NCBI GenBank assembly: GCA_963718145.1
Contig: CAVQYJ010000023.1
Location: 310,001 to 374,000 of the forward strand
Direction of reading: 5' to 3'
Source: UBA7672 sp963718145
GTDB taxonomy: Bacteria > Pseudomonadota > Alphaproteobacteria > Caulobacterales > Hyphomonadaceae
DNA length: 64,000 bases
The notes beneath the pieces are model-generated. The model was not told where the DNA came from, made no database searches, and saw only the letters and a program-made list of their open reading frames with translations. This document shows positions 18,150-27,079 of this stretch, one piece after another; within the stretch, counting starts at the first letter, position 1; every line of letters starts with the position of its first letter. The translations under genes were made by a program, and so were the position numbers.

Positions 18150-18968
18150 ATGACATCAATGCAGCTCCTCGCCTTCGGGTGCGGCTATGTCGCGACCGCA
18201 CTGGCCAAACGCCTTGGCTCGCGCGGGATCGCCACGCTGGGGACGACGCGCAGCCCGGAGACTGCAGCCAAGCTTGCTAGCCAAGGGATCACGGCAATTC
18301 AGTGGCCGGGGAGCGATCTCGATCCGCCGGACGGCGCCGCCTGGCTGGTATCGGTTCCGCCCGGCGATGCGGGTTGTCCCGTGTTCCACACCGTCGGCGC
18401 GCAGGCCGGACGCGCCTCGTGGATCGGCTACCTGTCGACCACGGGGGTCTATGGCGACCTGCACGGCGGATGGGCGTTCGAGGAGACGCCGCGCAATCCA
18501 CAGAGCCGCGAGGCCGTCAATCGCGCCCGGGCGGAGGATGAGTGGTTCTCGGCGGGAGCACATGTGTTCCGCCTCCCCGGCATCTATGGCCCGGGACGCT
18601 CGCAGCTCGAGCGCGTTCGCGATCCGGGTGCGCGGCGGATCGTCAAGGCGGGACAGGTGTTCTCGCGCGTACATCGCGACGACATCGCGGCGGCGCTGGA
18701 GGCTTCGATAGCGCAACCAAGGCCCGGCGCGATCTACAACATCTGCGATGACGCGCCGGCGCCGGCGGACGAGGTGCTGGTCCATGCGGCCCGGCTGCTC
18801 GGGATCGATCCGCCCCCGGCCGTGGCGTTCGAAGAGGCCGGGCTGTCTCCGGCGGCGCAACGCTTCTATGCCGAGTGCAAGCGCGTATCGAATGCGCGGG
18901 CAAAGGCGGAGCTTGGGTGGCGCCCGAAATATCCGAGCTATCGCGAGGGGCTGGAGGCGTGCCTGTGA
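18150..18968 (+). CDS. NAD-dependent epimerase/SDR-like oxidoreductase
   Basis: 272 residues from ATG 18150 (MTSMQLLAFGCGYVA); a TTG nine bases earlier and ATG 18159 are alternatives, and 18159 would fit the family's usual MxLLxFGxGYxG opening best. The Rossmann dinucleotide loop is FGCGYVATAL, followed by GTTRSPE. STTGVYGD supplies the catalytic-region Thr/Tyr; NRARAEDEW and VFRLPGIYGPGRSQL are typical of the atypical extended SDR group related to YeeZ. The reaction is unknown. The stop lies 4 bases from the stop of the convergent hydrolase gene. Confidence 0.85.
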   Translation: MTSMQLLAFGCGYVATALAKRLGSRGIATLGTTRSPETAAKLASQGITAIQWPGSDLDPPDGAAWLVSVPPGDAGCPVFHTVGAQAGRASWIGYLSTTGVYGDLHGGWAFEETPRNPQSREAVNRARAEDEWFSAGAHVFRLPGIYGPGRSQLERVRDPGARRIVKAGQVFSRVHRDDIAAALEASIAQPRPGAIYNICDDAPAPADEVLVHAARLLGIDPPPAVAFEEAGLSPAAQRFYAECKRVSNARAKAELGWRPKYPSYREGLEACL

Positions 18969-18972
18969 CGGG

Positions 18973-19743
18973 TCAAGCCTGATCCGCCTGATCCGCTGTC
19001 GAGAGCACGACATCGACCATTCGCTCGATGTCGTGGGGGCGGGAGAGGCGGTGGTCGCCGTCCTTGATCAGGGTCCAGAGGACATCCTTCGAGCGGAGGA
19101 GATCGACAAGCTTCAGCGAATGCGACCAGGGCACGTCCTCGTCGCAGGCGCCATGGAGGATGCGGACGGGGACGTCGACGGCGATCTCGCTGTCCATGAT
19201 GTTCCAGGCGCGGCCTTCCTCGATCAGCTCGCGGGTGATCGGATAGCCGGCGGGATCGTAGGCGGAGGGGCGGATCCAGCGCCCCTCGTCCAAGAGCTGG
19301 CGTTGCTGCTCCGAGGTGAGGCGCGGCCAGAGCAGCTTGTCGGTGAAGTCAGGCGCAGGCGCCAGCAGGACGAGCGCCCTAACGCGCTCAGGGCGTGCGA
19401 GGGCGCAGTGGAGCGCCATCCATGCGCCCATGGAGGAACCGACGAGAATCTGAGGGCCGGTGGCGAGCCGGTCGAGGACGGCGAGCACATCGGAGCGCCA
19501 GCGGCCGATCGTCCCGTCTTCGAACTTGCCCGAGCTTTCGCCGTGACCGAGATAGTCGAAGCGCACGAAGCTGCGCCCGACCCGCTGGGCGTAAAAGTGG
19601 AGCGAAGAGGCCTTCTCGCCCTGCATGTCGGAATGGAAGCCGCCCAGCCACACCAGGCCGGAGATGTCCTTGCGGCCTGGTGTATGGCGGTAGGCGAGCC
19701 GGGCGCCATCGTGCTCCAGATATTCGGTAAGATCGATCGGCAT
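18973..19743 (-). CDS. ABHD10-like alpha/beta hydrolase
   Basis: 256 residues starting MPIDLTEYLEHDGARLAYR. Upstream in-frame starts overlap the divergent glycosyltransferase gene. The nucleophile elbow is GSSMGAW (Ser near residue 100), the acid is in GACDEDVPW and the histidine in KDGDHRLSRPHD. LGGFHSDMQGEKA near residue 35 is the oxyanion region seen in the ABHD10 family, which includes mitochondrial thioesterases and mycophenolic-acid-glucuronide esterase. The protein is cytoplasmic, and its natural substrate here is unknown. Confidence 0.87.
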   Translation of the reverse strand: MPIDLTEYLEHDGARLAYRHTPGRKDISGLVWLGGFHSDMQGEKASSLHFYAQRVGRSFVRFDYLGHGESSGKFEDGTIGRWRSDVLAVLDRLATGPQILVGSSMGAWMALHCALARPERVRALVLLAPAPDFTDKLLWPRLTSEQQRQLLDEGRWIRPSAYDPAGYPITRELIEEGRAWNIMDSEIAVDVPVRILHGACDEDVPWSHSLKLVDLLRSKDVLWTLIKDGDHRLSRPHDIERMVDVVLSTADQADQA

Positions 19744-19824
19744 GGCGATAACCATTGACCGGTTTGCGCCGGGCTGAAAAGCGACTATCGGTCTGGCCGA
19801 ACAGCCCGGGGAGATCTCCAGACC

Positions 19825-20988
19825 TTGCCTTTGACGGGAGCGACCATCCTGCAGGTCATTCCTCACCTGTCCGCAGGCGGGGCGGAGCGTACGACCATCG
19901 AGATCGCGGAGGCGCTGAAGGCGGCCGGCGCGACGGCGCTGGTGGTGAGCGCGGGCGGGCGGCTGGAGGGCGAGCTGTCGCGCGCCGGGGGCGAGCTGAT
20001 CAAGTTCGACAACGCGGCGACCAAGAATCCGCTGCTGATGTATCTCAATGCCGGGGTGATCGCGAAAATCATCCGGACGCGAAACGTCAGTCTGGTGCAT
20101 GCGCGCTCGCGGGCGCCGGCGTGGAGCGCGATGTGGGCGGCGCAGCGGATGAAGGTTCCGTTCGTGACGACCTATCACGGCGTCTACAACGCGAAGTCGG
20201 GGTTCAAGCGCTGGTACAATTCCATCATGGCGCGTGGCGACGTGGTGATCGCCAATTCGGGGTTCACGGCGAACCATGTGCGCCAGCAGCATCCGTCCGC
20301 GGCGGACAGGATTGTCACCATTGCGCGCGGGGTCGATGTCGCAAAGTTCGATCCGGACCGGATCGCGTCAGGGCGCAAGGCGGCGCTGGCCAAGGCCTGG
20401 CGGGTTTCGGAAGATGACCGGCCGGCAGTGATTCTCCTGCCTGCCCGCATGACAGGATGGAAAGGCCACCGCGAGGCCATCGAGGCGGCGGCCATCCTGT
20501 CCCGTCAGGAAACCCCAAAATGGCGCATGATTTTCGCTGGGGACCCCCAGGGACGCAGCAATTACATGGAGGAATTGAGGAAGCTGATCTCGCTGCACAG
20601 CCTTGACGACCGGATCGCGATGGTAGGGCATTGTGACGACATGCCCGCTGCATTCGCCCTGGCTGACATCGTCATTGCGCCCTCCAACGAGCCGGAGGCG
20701 TTCGGCCGGGTTGCGGCGGAGGCCGGCGCACTGGGCGTGCCGGTGATCGGATCGGATATCGGGGCGCAGGGCGAGATCGTGGAGACCGGCCGGACAGGCT
20801 TCATCGTTCCGGCAGCGAACCCGCAAGCCCTTGCCGCGGCCATGGCCGACCTTTTGCGCCGCGGCGCGGATGGGCGGACAGCCATGGGTGAAGCGGCGCA
20901 GGCGCGCATCCGGGAAAGATTCACCACTTCGGCCCTTCAGAAGGCGACTCTGGACGTTTATGACAGGCTGATCGGTCGGCCTGCATGA
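19825..20988 (+). CDS. GT4 family glycosyltransferase
   Basis: 387 residues. The frame has no ATG near its start; TTG at 19825 (after GGGGAG at 19808) or TTG at 19831 must be used, since ILQVIPHLSAGGAERTTIEIA is the true N-terminal beta-strand and glycine loop. The GT4 retaining motif is EAFGRVAAEAGALGVPVIGSD near residue 290. The GT-B fold uses a nucleotide sugar and probably acts on lipopolysaccharide core or another cell-surface glycan, given that the next gene is a heptosyltransferase-type GT9. The two genes overlap by ATGA. Confidence 0.88.
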   Translation: MPLTGATILQVIPHLSAGGAERTTIEIAEALKAAGATALVVSAGGRLEGELSRAGGELIKFDNAATKNPLLMYLNAGVIAKIIRTRNVSLVHARSRAPAWSAMWAAQRMKVPFVTTYHGVYNAKSGFKRWYNSIMARGDVVIANSGFTANHVRQQHPSAADRIVTIARGVDVAKFDPDRIASGRKAALAKAWRVSEDDRPAVILLPARMTGWKGHREAIEAAAILSRQETPKWRMIFAGDPQGRSNYMEELRKLISLHSLDDRIAMVGHCDDMPAAFALADIVIAPSNEPEAFGRVAAEAGALGVPVIGSDIGAQGEIVETGRTGFIVPAANPQALAAAMADLLRRGADGRTAMGEAAQARIRERFTTSALQKATLDVYDRLIGRPA

Positions 20989-22250
20989 GTGATCCGCTGA
21001 ACTACACCCCGCCTCACAACCCCGGCGACACGCTCAAGCGTGTGCTCGTGATAAAGCTCGGCGCGCTGGGCGATTTCATGCAGGCGCTTGGGGCGATGCG
21101 CGTGGTGCGGGCGACGCACCCGTCGGCGCGGATCACGCTGCTCACGACCGAGCCGTTCGAGGCGTTTGCCAAGGCCTGCCCCTACTTCGACATCGTCGAG
21201 GCCAATGGCCGGCCACGCGACCTCAAGGGCCGGGCCGACCTGATCCGCAACCTGCGCTCGGCCGGCTACGACATGGTCTACGATTTCCAGAACAATGACC
21301 GCACGGCCGGATACTTCGCGTCGCTGACCGGCAAGAAGCCGCTGTGGTCAGGCGCAGCCAATGGCGCCTCGCACCAGCACAGGAACCCCAACCGCGCCGA
21401 GATGCACAATTTCGACCGGCTGGCCGAGCAATTGGTCCATGCCGGACTTGGTCCCAAGCCGGCGCCGGATTCGACCGGCTGGCATGTTGGCCAGGACCTG
21501 ACGCCGAGCCTTGAGTGGATCCGTCCGGCCTTCCGCGATCCGCCTCGTTTCCAGCCGGAGTTCTTCAACCTCTACGGCCCCTACATGCTGCTGATCCCGG
21601 GTTCGTCGGCGGACCACCCTGAGAAGCGCTGGCCGCTCGACCGCTTTGCAGACATCGCGAACTGGGTAGCGGATGTCGGGATCACGCCGGTCGTGGTCGG
21701 CGCCAAGGCCGAGGGCGATATCGGCACGCAGATCGTGAAGCTGGCGCCGCGCGCCAAGAGCATTGTCGGACGGACGGACCTGTTCCAGCTCGCCACGCTG
21801 GCCGAGCGGGCGAAGATCGCGATCGGCGGCGACACCGGCCCGATGCACCTGGCGGCGGCGGCGCGTTCGCCGGGCGTCTGCCTGTTCGCGCAGGAATGGA
21901 CGCCTGAGATGGCGAGGGAGCTGCAGACCGTCTGGAACCCGCAGACCCGGCTGGGCCGCGCAGCCCCCCGGGGCGGGCCGATGGTCGTGCTGCATGCATC
22001 CACGCTGGACCAGATCAGCGCCGATGACGTGAAGCGGGCCGCGCTCAACCTGGGCGTGCTGCCGGCGGGCATTGCGAAGCCCAAACCCCCGCTCCAGCCC
22101 GAAGGCGGCGTGGAACCGGCCCCGGAACCGGCCGCCGACGCGGGACAGGAGGGCGGACCGGACCTCGGCCAGCAGGCCGCCAGGGCCCCGGTCACGCCGC
22201 TGGAATCCGTCCCGCCGGGGACGGAGCTGGCCCAAGGCTCCGATTCTTGA
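20985..22250 (+). CDS. GT9 glycosyltransferase (heptosyltransferase-like)
   Basis: 421 residues. The GT9 fold is shown by RVLVIKLGALGDFMQALGAM at residues 19-38, LLIPGSSADHPEKRWPLDRFA around 195-215, and IAIGGDTGPMHLAAAA near 280. These enzymes add ADP-heptose or related sugars to lipopolysaccharide core on the cytoplasmic face of the inner membrane. The last 65 residues are a Pro/Glu/Ala-rich tail not needed for the fold. The gene overlaps the previous one by 4 bases (ATGA), so they form a pair for surface-glycan synthesis. Confidence 0.9.
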   Translation: MSDPLNYTPPHNPGDTLKRVLVIKLGALGDFMQALGAMRVVRATHPSARITLLTTEPFEAFAKACPYFDIVEANGRPRDLKGRADLIRNLRSAGYDMVYDFQNNDRTAGYFASLTGKKPLWSGAANGASHQHRNPNRAEMHNFDRLAEQLVHAGLGPKPAPDSTGWHVGQDLTPSLEWIRPAFRDPPRFQPEFFNLYGPYMLLIPGSSADHPEKRWPLDRFADIANWVADVGITPVVVGAKAEGDIGTQIVKLAPRAKSIVGRTDLFQLATLAERAKIAIGGDTGPMHLAAAARSPGVCLFAQEWTPEMARELQTVWNPQTRLGRAAPRGGPMVVLHASTLDQISADDVKRAALNLGVLPAGIAKPKPPLQPEGGVEPAPEPAADAGQEGGPDLGQQAARAPVTPLESVPPGTELAQGSDS

Positions 22251-22275
22251 ACATTTACGCATCTGCGGGCATATA
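22247..22275 (+). promoter_or_regulatory. Predicted infC promoter
   Basis: TTGAAC (22247-22252) and CATATA (22270-22275) are separated by 17 bases and lie about 63 bases before the infC start. The -35 box overlaps the last codon of the GT9 gene. Confidence 0.45.
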
Positions 22276-22337
22276 TCCGCGTTCATTCCGCCCTCGCCCA
22301 ATCGGCGTCATGAGGGCAGCCACCAGGGAGACCGAAA

Positions 22338-22877
22338 ATCGCTCAGCGTCCGCAAGCGGCACAATCGCCGAAGAAAGAAGGCCCGCAGGTCAACGAGGAC
22401 ATCCGCGCGCCGCGCGTCCTTCTCATCGACGAGAAGGGCGAGAAACAGGGCGAGATGCCCATCGGCGCCGCGCTCGATGCAGCGAAGGAAGCCGGGCTCG
22501 ATCTCGTGATGGTCGCGCCGGACAACGACCCGCCGGTCGTGAAGATTTCCGACTACGGCAAGCAGCGCTTCGCCGAGCAGAAGAAAAAAGCCGAAGCGCG
22601 CAAGAAGCAGAAGTCGGCAGATCTCAAAGAGATCAAGCTTCGCCCGAACATCGACAAGCACGACTATGAAGTGAAGGGCCGCTCGATCCGCCGCTTCTTC
22701 GAGGAGGGCGACAAGGTGAAGATCACCATGCGCTTCCGCGGCCGCGAAATGGCGCACCAGCATCTGGGCATGGAACTGCTCAACAAGGTGCGGGACGAAT
22801 TCTCCGACGTCGCCAAGGTCGAATCCGAGCCGCGGCTCGAAGGCCGCCAGATGGTGATGGTGCTGTCGCCCAAGTGA
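22338..22877 (+). CDS. infC: Translation initiation factor IF-3, ATC start
   Basis: 179 residues if started at an ATC codon at 22338. The frame has a stop (TGA) at 22311-22313 and no ATG, GTG or TTG before the ATG at 22455, yet codons 22395-22454 encode the conserved IF-3 N-terminal domain (QVNEDIRAPRVLLIDEKGEK). GGGAG at 22326-22330 is seven bases before the ATC. In E. coli infC starts at AUU, which lets IF-3 repress its own translation by rejecting non-standard codons; AUC is the matching situation here. The C-terminal domain contains the ribosome-binding IKLRPNIDKHDYEVK and VKITMRFRGREMAHQ. Automatic annotation from ATG 22455 would lose most of the N-domain. Confidence 0.95.
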   Translation: MAQRPQAAQSPKKEGPQVNEDIRAPRVLLIDEKGEKQGEMPIGAALDAAKEAGLDLVMVAPDNDPPVVKISDYGKQRFAEQKKKAEARKKQKSADLKEIKLRPNIDKHDYEVKGRSIRRFFEEGDKVKITMRFRGREMAHQHLGMELLNKVRDEFSDVAKVESEPRLEGRQMVMVLSPK

Positions 22878-22921
22878 TTGCGGCGATGGCTTTGTAGTCA
22901 ACGATCAGGAAGGCCCGCGTC

Positions 22922-23563
22922 ATGAGCAGGATTGCGATCATCGGCGCTCTGGCCTTGCTAGCGTCGGCTTGTGGGAAGGCGCCTGAGACGGCGGCGCCGG
23001 CCGCTCCCGTGGCGGAGACGCCCGCTGCGCCAGCCGTCACGCCGGCGGACCCGGCGGCGAGCGGCGAATCGTTCGGCGAGGCGGTCGGCAAGTTCGATCC
23101 GGCGAAGAATCGTTTCATCTGGGTGCTGCCGGTCGGCGTGCATGGCGAGGCGCCGTGGACGATGAATGTGACGGTGAAGCACAAGGGCGAGGTCAAGTTC
23201 GAGACCAAGATCCTGCTGACGCCCGAGATCGTCGCGCCGGGGACCTATGCGGAATTCCCGTCCAACTCGGAAGCCGTGCGGCTCAAGGACAGCGGCGCGT
23301 GGGCCTCGACCATGACCGAGGTGAACAGCATGATCGACGACCTGATCGCCAAGTTCGGCCGTGGCGATGGCGAGCTGATGATGGAGACCGAGCTCAACAC
23401 CACGCTCGATGACATCGGCCGGCAGAAATACTGCGCGGAAAAGGTCAGCCCGGTCGTCCAGGTCTATTTCGAAGAAACCAGCCCGCCAAAGCTGACGAAG
23501 CTCGATATGGCCCCGATGGCGGTTTTCTTCGCCAATGAAGTGCTCGAAGACTGCCCGAAATAG
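22922..23563 (+). CDS. Hypothetical lipoprotein
   Basis: 213 residues with a lipoprotein signal peptide (MSRIAIIGALALLASAC, lipobox LASAC), then an Ala/Pro-rich linker of about 30 residues and a soluble domain of about 160 residues. Conserved-looking features are two widely spaced cysteines (KYCAEK and EDCPK), likely a disulfide. No family was recognised. It sits between infC and the ribosomal protein genes, where these loci are usually contiguous. Confidence 0.8.
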   Translation: MSRIAIIGALALLASACGKAPETAAPAAPVAETPAAPAVTPADPAASGESFGEAVGKFDPAKNRFIWVLPVGVHGEAPWTMNVTVKHKGEVKFETKILLTPEIVAPGTYAEFPSNSEAVRLKDSGAWASTMTEVNSMIDDLIAKFGRGDGELMMETELNTTLDDIGRQKYCAEKVSPVVQVYFEETSPPKLTKLDMAPMAVFFANEVLEDCPK

Positions 23564-23566
23564 ATC

Positions 23567-24574
23567 CTATTCGCCAAGCGCCTTGGCGATGAGCGGCAGG
23601 CTCACGTCCATGCGGTAGTCGACACTGGCGTGGTCGTCCGCGAATTCCTCATAGGTGTGGGAAACACCCAGCTCTTCGAGGCGCCTGTGCATGCGGCGGG
23701 CGGCATAGACGAGGTTGTACTCGTCGACATCGCCGCAATCGATGTAGAGCGCCTTAAGCTGTTTGAGGCCGGGACCGTGCTTCTCGACCAGCGTCAGCGG
23801 ATCCCATGCGATGATGTTGGCCCAGCGCTCGGGGATGAACTCGCAGGTGTCCATGGTGACCGGCAGGCGCACGCCATAGGGCTGCGATGGATCGGGGTCA
23901 TAGAACGCGCACATGGCGAGCGTCATCAGGTCGTGGACGTCCCGGCCCTTGGGCTTGGGGTTGGCCCAGAAGGCGTCGATCCAGTCCTTGATCGAGCCGT
24001 TCGTCTTTGCAAGCGCACGCAGGAGATGCGGAAAGTCGGGCTTCAGCGAGATCTCGAAATAGCCGTCGCCAGAGTGGACGGCGGCGGCGCTCCAGAAATC
24101 AGGATGCAGCAGCGCCTGCACCATCGCGCCATAGCCTCCGGAACTCTTGCCGAAACAGCCGCGCCTGCCCTTGCCGCCGCAGTCGAACGTCGTTTCGATG
24201 AAGGGCACGGCTTCCTGCAGCAGGAAATCATCCCAGCGGCCGACGCCGGCCGAGTTGATGTACTGGTTGCCGCCGAGCTTCGTGAAGCAATCCGGCAGCG
24301 CGACGACGCAGGGCGGCATGGCGCCCGAGCCGATCAGGCGGTCGAGGCGTTCCGGAAGGTTCTCGCCGAAATTCTTCCAGTTGGCGTGCGAGGGCCCGCC
24401 CGCGGTGAAGCCCACGAGATCGACCAGCAGGGGGAGCCCGCGCCCGTCATGGCCGGCGGGTGTGTAGGCGACAATCTCGCGCGTCGTCGGATCGTTGAGC
24501 AGGTTGCCCTTGAGGACGGCGCTGTCGAGTTCGAGGCGATGCAGCTTGCCTCTCGCGAAATCACCCGTGCGCAT
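23567..24574 (-). CDS. Esterase family alpha/beta hydrolase
   Basis: 335 residues from ATG 24574 (MRTGDFARGK); the frame extends upstream through the divergent lipoprotein gene and was cut back. The nucleophile motif GKSSGGYGAM near residue 140 fits the S-formylglutathione-hydrolase/antigen-85 esterase family. CGDVDEYNLVY carries a likely acid and FADDHASVDYR the catalytic His. No signal peptide is visible. The natural ester is unknown. It converges on the hypothetical lipoprotein gene (3 bases between stops) and diverges from the I78 inhibitor gene. Confidence 0.85.
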   Translation of the reverse strand: MRTGDFARGKLHRLELDSAVLKGNLLNDPTTREIVAYTPAGHDGRGLPLLVDLVGFTAGGPSHANWKNFGENLPERLDRLIGSGAMPPCVVALPDCFTKLGGNQYINSAGVGRWDDFLLQEAVPFIETTFDCGGKGRRGCFGKSSGGYGAMVQALLHPDFWSAAAVHSGDGYFEISLKPDFPHLLRALAKTNGSIKDWIDAFWANPKPKGRDVHDLMTLAMCAFYDPDPSQPYGVRLPVTMDTCEFIPERWANIIAWDPLTLVEKHGPGLKQLKALYIDCGDVDEYNLVYAARRMHRRLEELGVSHTYEEFADDHASVDYRMDVSLPLIAKALGE

Positions 24575-24644
24575 GAAGTCTCCGTAATCCGCCTGGCTGC
24601 CTCCGGGCCTTGCCGGGCGCCGCGCAAACCCTACTCTCGGTTCC

Positions 24645-24995
24645 ATGAAACACACACCCCTGATGCTGCTTGCGGGGATCGCGCTGATGGCGTGCTCTCC
24701 CTCCGAACCCACGACGACCGCTGCAACCGAAATGCCTGCGGCGCCCGCTTCTGCGCCGGCAGAGCCCGCACCGCCGCCCGCCGCGATGCCGACCGACCCG
24801 GCCGCCGACACCTGCAACATGGCGCAGTACGCCGCGCTGGTGGGCAAGCCCGGAACCGATCCAGGCATGCCGCCGGCAAGCGCCAACGTTCGAATCACAA
24901 AGCCAGGCGACCAGGTAACGATGGATTTTGTCCCGGCCCGCCTCAACGTCGACCTCGACGCGATGGGCAACGTCGTCAAGCTGCGCTGCGGCTGA
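24645..24995 (+). CDS. Peptidase inhibitor I78 family lipoprotein
   Basis: 116 residues. The signal peptide ends at a lipobox (LMAC), followed by an Ala/Pro/Thr-rich linker of about 35 residues. The domain at residues 55-116 has the I78 pattern: DTCNMAQYAALVGK, VRITKPGDQVTMDF, ARLNVDLDAMGNVVKLRCG, with two cysteines for a disulfide. I78 proteins inhibit subtilisin- or chymotrypsin-type serine proteases and here should protect the envelope. A strong terminator follows 27 bases after the stop. Confidence 0.87.
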   Translation: MKHTPLMLLAGIALMACSPSEPTTTAATEMPAAPASAPAEPAPPPAAMPTDPAADTCNMAQYAALVGKPGTDPGMPPASANVRITKPGDQVTMDFVPARLNVDLDAMGNVVKLRCG

Positions 24996-25021
24996 TCGGT
25001 TCACCCTCTCCATTGGACAGC

Positions 25022-25045
25022 GGCCCCGCCCTCACCGGCGGGGCC
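25022..25045 (+). terminator. Rho-independent terminator
   Basis: A perfect 9-bp GC-rich stem (25022-25030 with 25037-25045) has a six-base loop and is followed by ATTTGCTTTTT. It ends the I78 gene transcript and isolates it from the rpmI promoter. Confidence 0.85.
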
Positions 25046-25119
25046 ATTTGCTTTTTGGGCTTGCGGGGCGCGTACCCGTCCGGGAGACGGGCGGGCAAGA
25101 CGGCGCCGCCGCCTATCCC

Positions 25120-25147
25120 TTGCTTTCCCGGCCTTCTTCCGTATAAC
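25120..25147 (+). promoter_or_regulatory. Predicted promoter of rpmI-rplT-pheST
   Basis: TTGCTT (25120-25125) and TATAAC (25142-25147) are 16 bases apart. Transcription would start near 25154, giving a leader of about 115 bases before rpmI. That leader could hold L20- or Phe-related control, but I could not identify a defined attenuator in it. Confidence 0.6.
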
Positions 25148-25268
25148 GCCCGCTTCCAACCGTAGCCGGACGGGGCCAATGGCATGCCTCTCCGGCTTTA
25201 TTTCAGGCGTCGCGCCGTTGAATCCGTGAGGGTTTTTCGGGTCGGACTGTCGCCAACAGGAGACCGAA

Positions 25269-25475
25269 ATGCCGAAGATGAAGACCAAGAAGGCCGCTGC
25301 AAAGCGGTTCACCATGACTGCGTCCGGCAAGCTCAAGCGTGGCGTCGCCGGCAAGCGTCACCGACTGATCAGCCACAATGCGAAGTACATCCGCACCAAC
25401 CGCGGCACCGTTGTGGTCGCGGAGGTGGATACGCCTCGCGTGAAGAAGAAATTCCTGCCCTACGGCGTGAAGTAG
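25269..25475 (+). CDS. rpmI: 50S ribosomal protein bL35
   Basis: 68 residues (MPKMKTKKAAAKRFTMTASG...), the complete bL35 protein of the large subunit, very rich in Lys and Arg. CAGGAG precedes the ATG. It is followed by rplT after 44 bases. Unlike the common infC-rpmI-rplT order, infC lies 2.4 kb upstream with three unrelated genes between. Confidence 0.98.
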   Translation: MPKMKTKKAAAKRFTMTASGKLKRGVAGKRHRLISHNAKYIRTNRGTVVVAEVDTPRVKKKFLPYGVK

Positions 25476-25519
25476 TCGCCCCTAGCGGCCCCACCTGATC
25501 AGAATCTCGGAGACATTCC

Positions 25520-25882
25520 ATGCCACGCGCACGCGGTAGAGTTCCGGCCCACGCCCGGCACCGCAAAGTCATCAAGGCGGCCAAAGGCTTCTATGGCCGC
25601 CGCAAGAACACCTTTCGCACCGCCCAGGCGGCGGTCGTCAAGGCAGGCGTCAACGCCTACAAGGGCCGGAAGCAGAAGAAGCGGAATTTCCGCTCGCTCT
25701 GGATCCAGCGCATCAACGCCGCCTGCCGCTCGATCGACGAAGGCTTCACCTATTCGCGTTTCATCGACGGCCTGGCGAAAGCCGGGATCACCGTCGACCG
25801 CAAGGTGATGGCCGACATCGCCATGCACGAGCCGGCAGCGTTTAGCGCCCTGGTGGAGAAGGCCCGGGCGGCGCTGGCCTAG
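25520..25882 (+). CDS. rplT: 50S ribosomal protein bL20
   Basis: 120 residues with the typical bL20 opening MPRARGRVPAHARHRK and the central ALWIQRINAA-like segment (SLWIQRINAACR). It is an early assembly protein of the large subunit that binds 23S rRNA and in many bacteria represses its own operon through the mRNA leader. It has normal length and is followed by pheS after 102 bases. Confidence 0.98.
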   Translation: MPRARGRVPAHARHRKVIKAAKGFYGRRKNTFRTAQAAVVKAGVNAYKGRKQKKRNFRSLWIQRINAACRSIDEGFTYSRFIDGLAKAGITVDRKVMADIAMHEPAAFSALVEKARAALA

Positions 25883-25984
25883 TCGGCAACGACTAGCCTT
25901 CCACACCGAAGCCTGTCTCCATCAGTTCCGACCGCTTGCGCGGGGCGGACTTGGGCCCGTGCGCGACACCTGCGCGAGTCCGCT

Positions 25985-27067
25985 ATGGCAATCGAGGATC
26001 AGGTCAAGACGATCGAGGCGGAGGCGTCCTCCGCTATCGCTGCCGCGTCCGAGGAAGCGGCGCTCGAAGCCATCCGCGTGGCGGAGCTCGGCAAGAAGGG
26101 GCGCCTTTCCCTTCTGATGAGAGAACTCGGAGGGATGACGCCGGAGCAGCGGCAAAGCGCGGGCCCTGCCCTGAACGGGCTCAAGGACAGGCTGACATCG
26201 GCGATCAACGGCCGGAAGGGCGAACTGGAGCTCGTGGCGCTGAACAGGAAGCTGGAGACCGAGCGCGAGGACCTGACTCTGCCGCCGCGGCCGGAGCCGG
26301 TGGGCGCTCTTCATCCAGTGATGCAGGTGTTCGAGGAGCTGGCGGCGATCTTCGCGGACATGGGCTTTGCAGTCGCCGAAGGCCCGGACATCGAGGACGA
26401 CTTCCACAATTTCACCGCGCTCAATTTCCCGCCCGGCCACCCGGCGCGGGAGACCCACGATACGTTCTTCCTGAGGGCCGATGCCCAGGGAGCGAGGAAG
26501 GTGCTGCGCACGCACACCTCGCCGGTGCAGATCCGCACGATGGTGAACTCGAAGCCGCCGATCCGCGTGATTGCGCCGGGCCGTGTGTTCCGGAAGGACT
26601 GGGATGCGACGCACACGCCGATGTTCCACCAGGTCGAGGGACTGGTCGTCGACAAGGCGGTGCATATGGGCCACCTGAAGTCGTGCCTGACGGAGGCGTT
26701 CTCGCGCTTCTTCGAGGTGGCGACGGCGCAGACGCGCTTCCGCCCACACTTCTTCCCCTTCACCGAGCCGAGCGCCGAGATGGACATGCGCTGCGACCGC
26801 TCGGGAGGAGAGATCAAGGTCGGCGAAGGCAAGGACTGGCTGGAGATTCTCGGCTGCGGGATGGTGCATCCCAACGTGCTGCGCTCGTGCGGTATCGATC
26901 CGGACGAATACCAGGGCTTCGCCTTCGGGCTGGGTGTCGACAGGCTCGCCATGCTGAAATACGGCATGAACGACCTGCGGCCGTACTTCGAGGCTGACGT
27001 CGACTGGATCCGCCATTACGGCTTCAAGCCGTGGCTGCTGCCTACCGTCACCGGGGGCCTGTCTTAA
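25985..27067 (+). CDS. pheS: Phenylalanyl-tRNA synthetase alpha subunit
   Basis: 360 residues. The N-terminal coiled-coil (1-95) binds tRNA. The class II catalytic core shows motif 2 as FRKDWDATHTPMFHQ, FFPFTEPSAEMD, and motif 3 as GFAFGLGVDRLAML. It charges tRNA-Phe as an alpha2-beta2 tetramer with PheT. An upstream alternative frame is spurious. A small gene of unknown function separates it from pheT. Confidence 0.98.
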   Translation: MAIEDQVKTIEAEASSAIAAASEEAALEAIRVAELGKKGRLSLLMRELGGMTPEQRQSAGPALNGLKDRLTSAINGRKGELELVALNRKLETEREDLTLPPRPEPVGALHPVMQVFEELAAIFADMGFAVAEGPDIEDDFHNFTALNFPPGHPARETHDTFFLRADAQGARKVLRTHTSPVQIRTMVNSKPPIRVIAPGRVFRKDWDATHTPMFHQVEGLVVDKAVHMGHLKSCLTEAFSRFFEVATAQTRFRPHFFPFTEPSAEMDMRCDRSGGEIKVGEGKDWLEILGCGMVHPNVLRSCGIDPDEYQGFAFGLGVDRLAMLKYGMNDLRPYFEADVDWIRHYGFKPWLLPTVTGGLS

Positions 27068-27079
27068 AGAGGCAATGTC

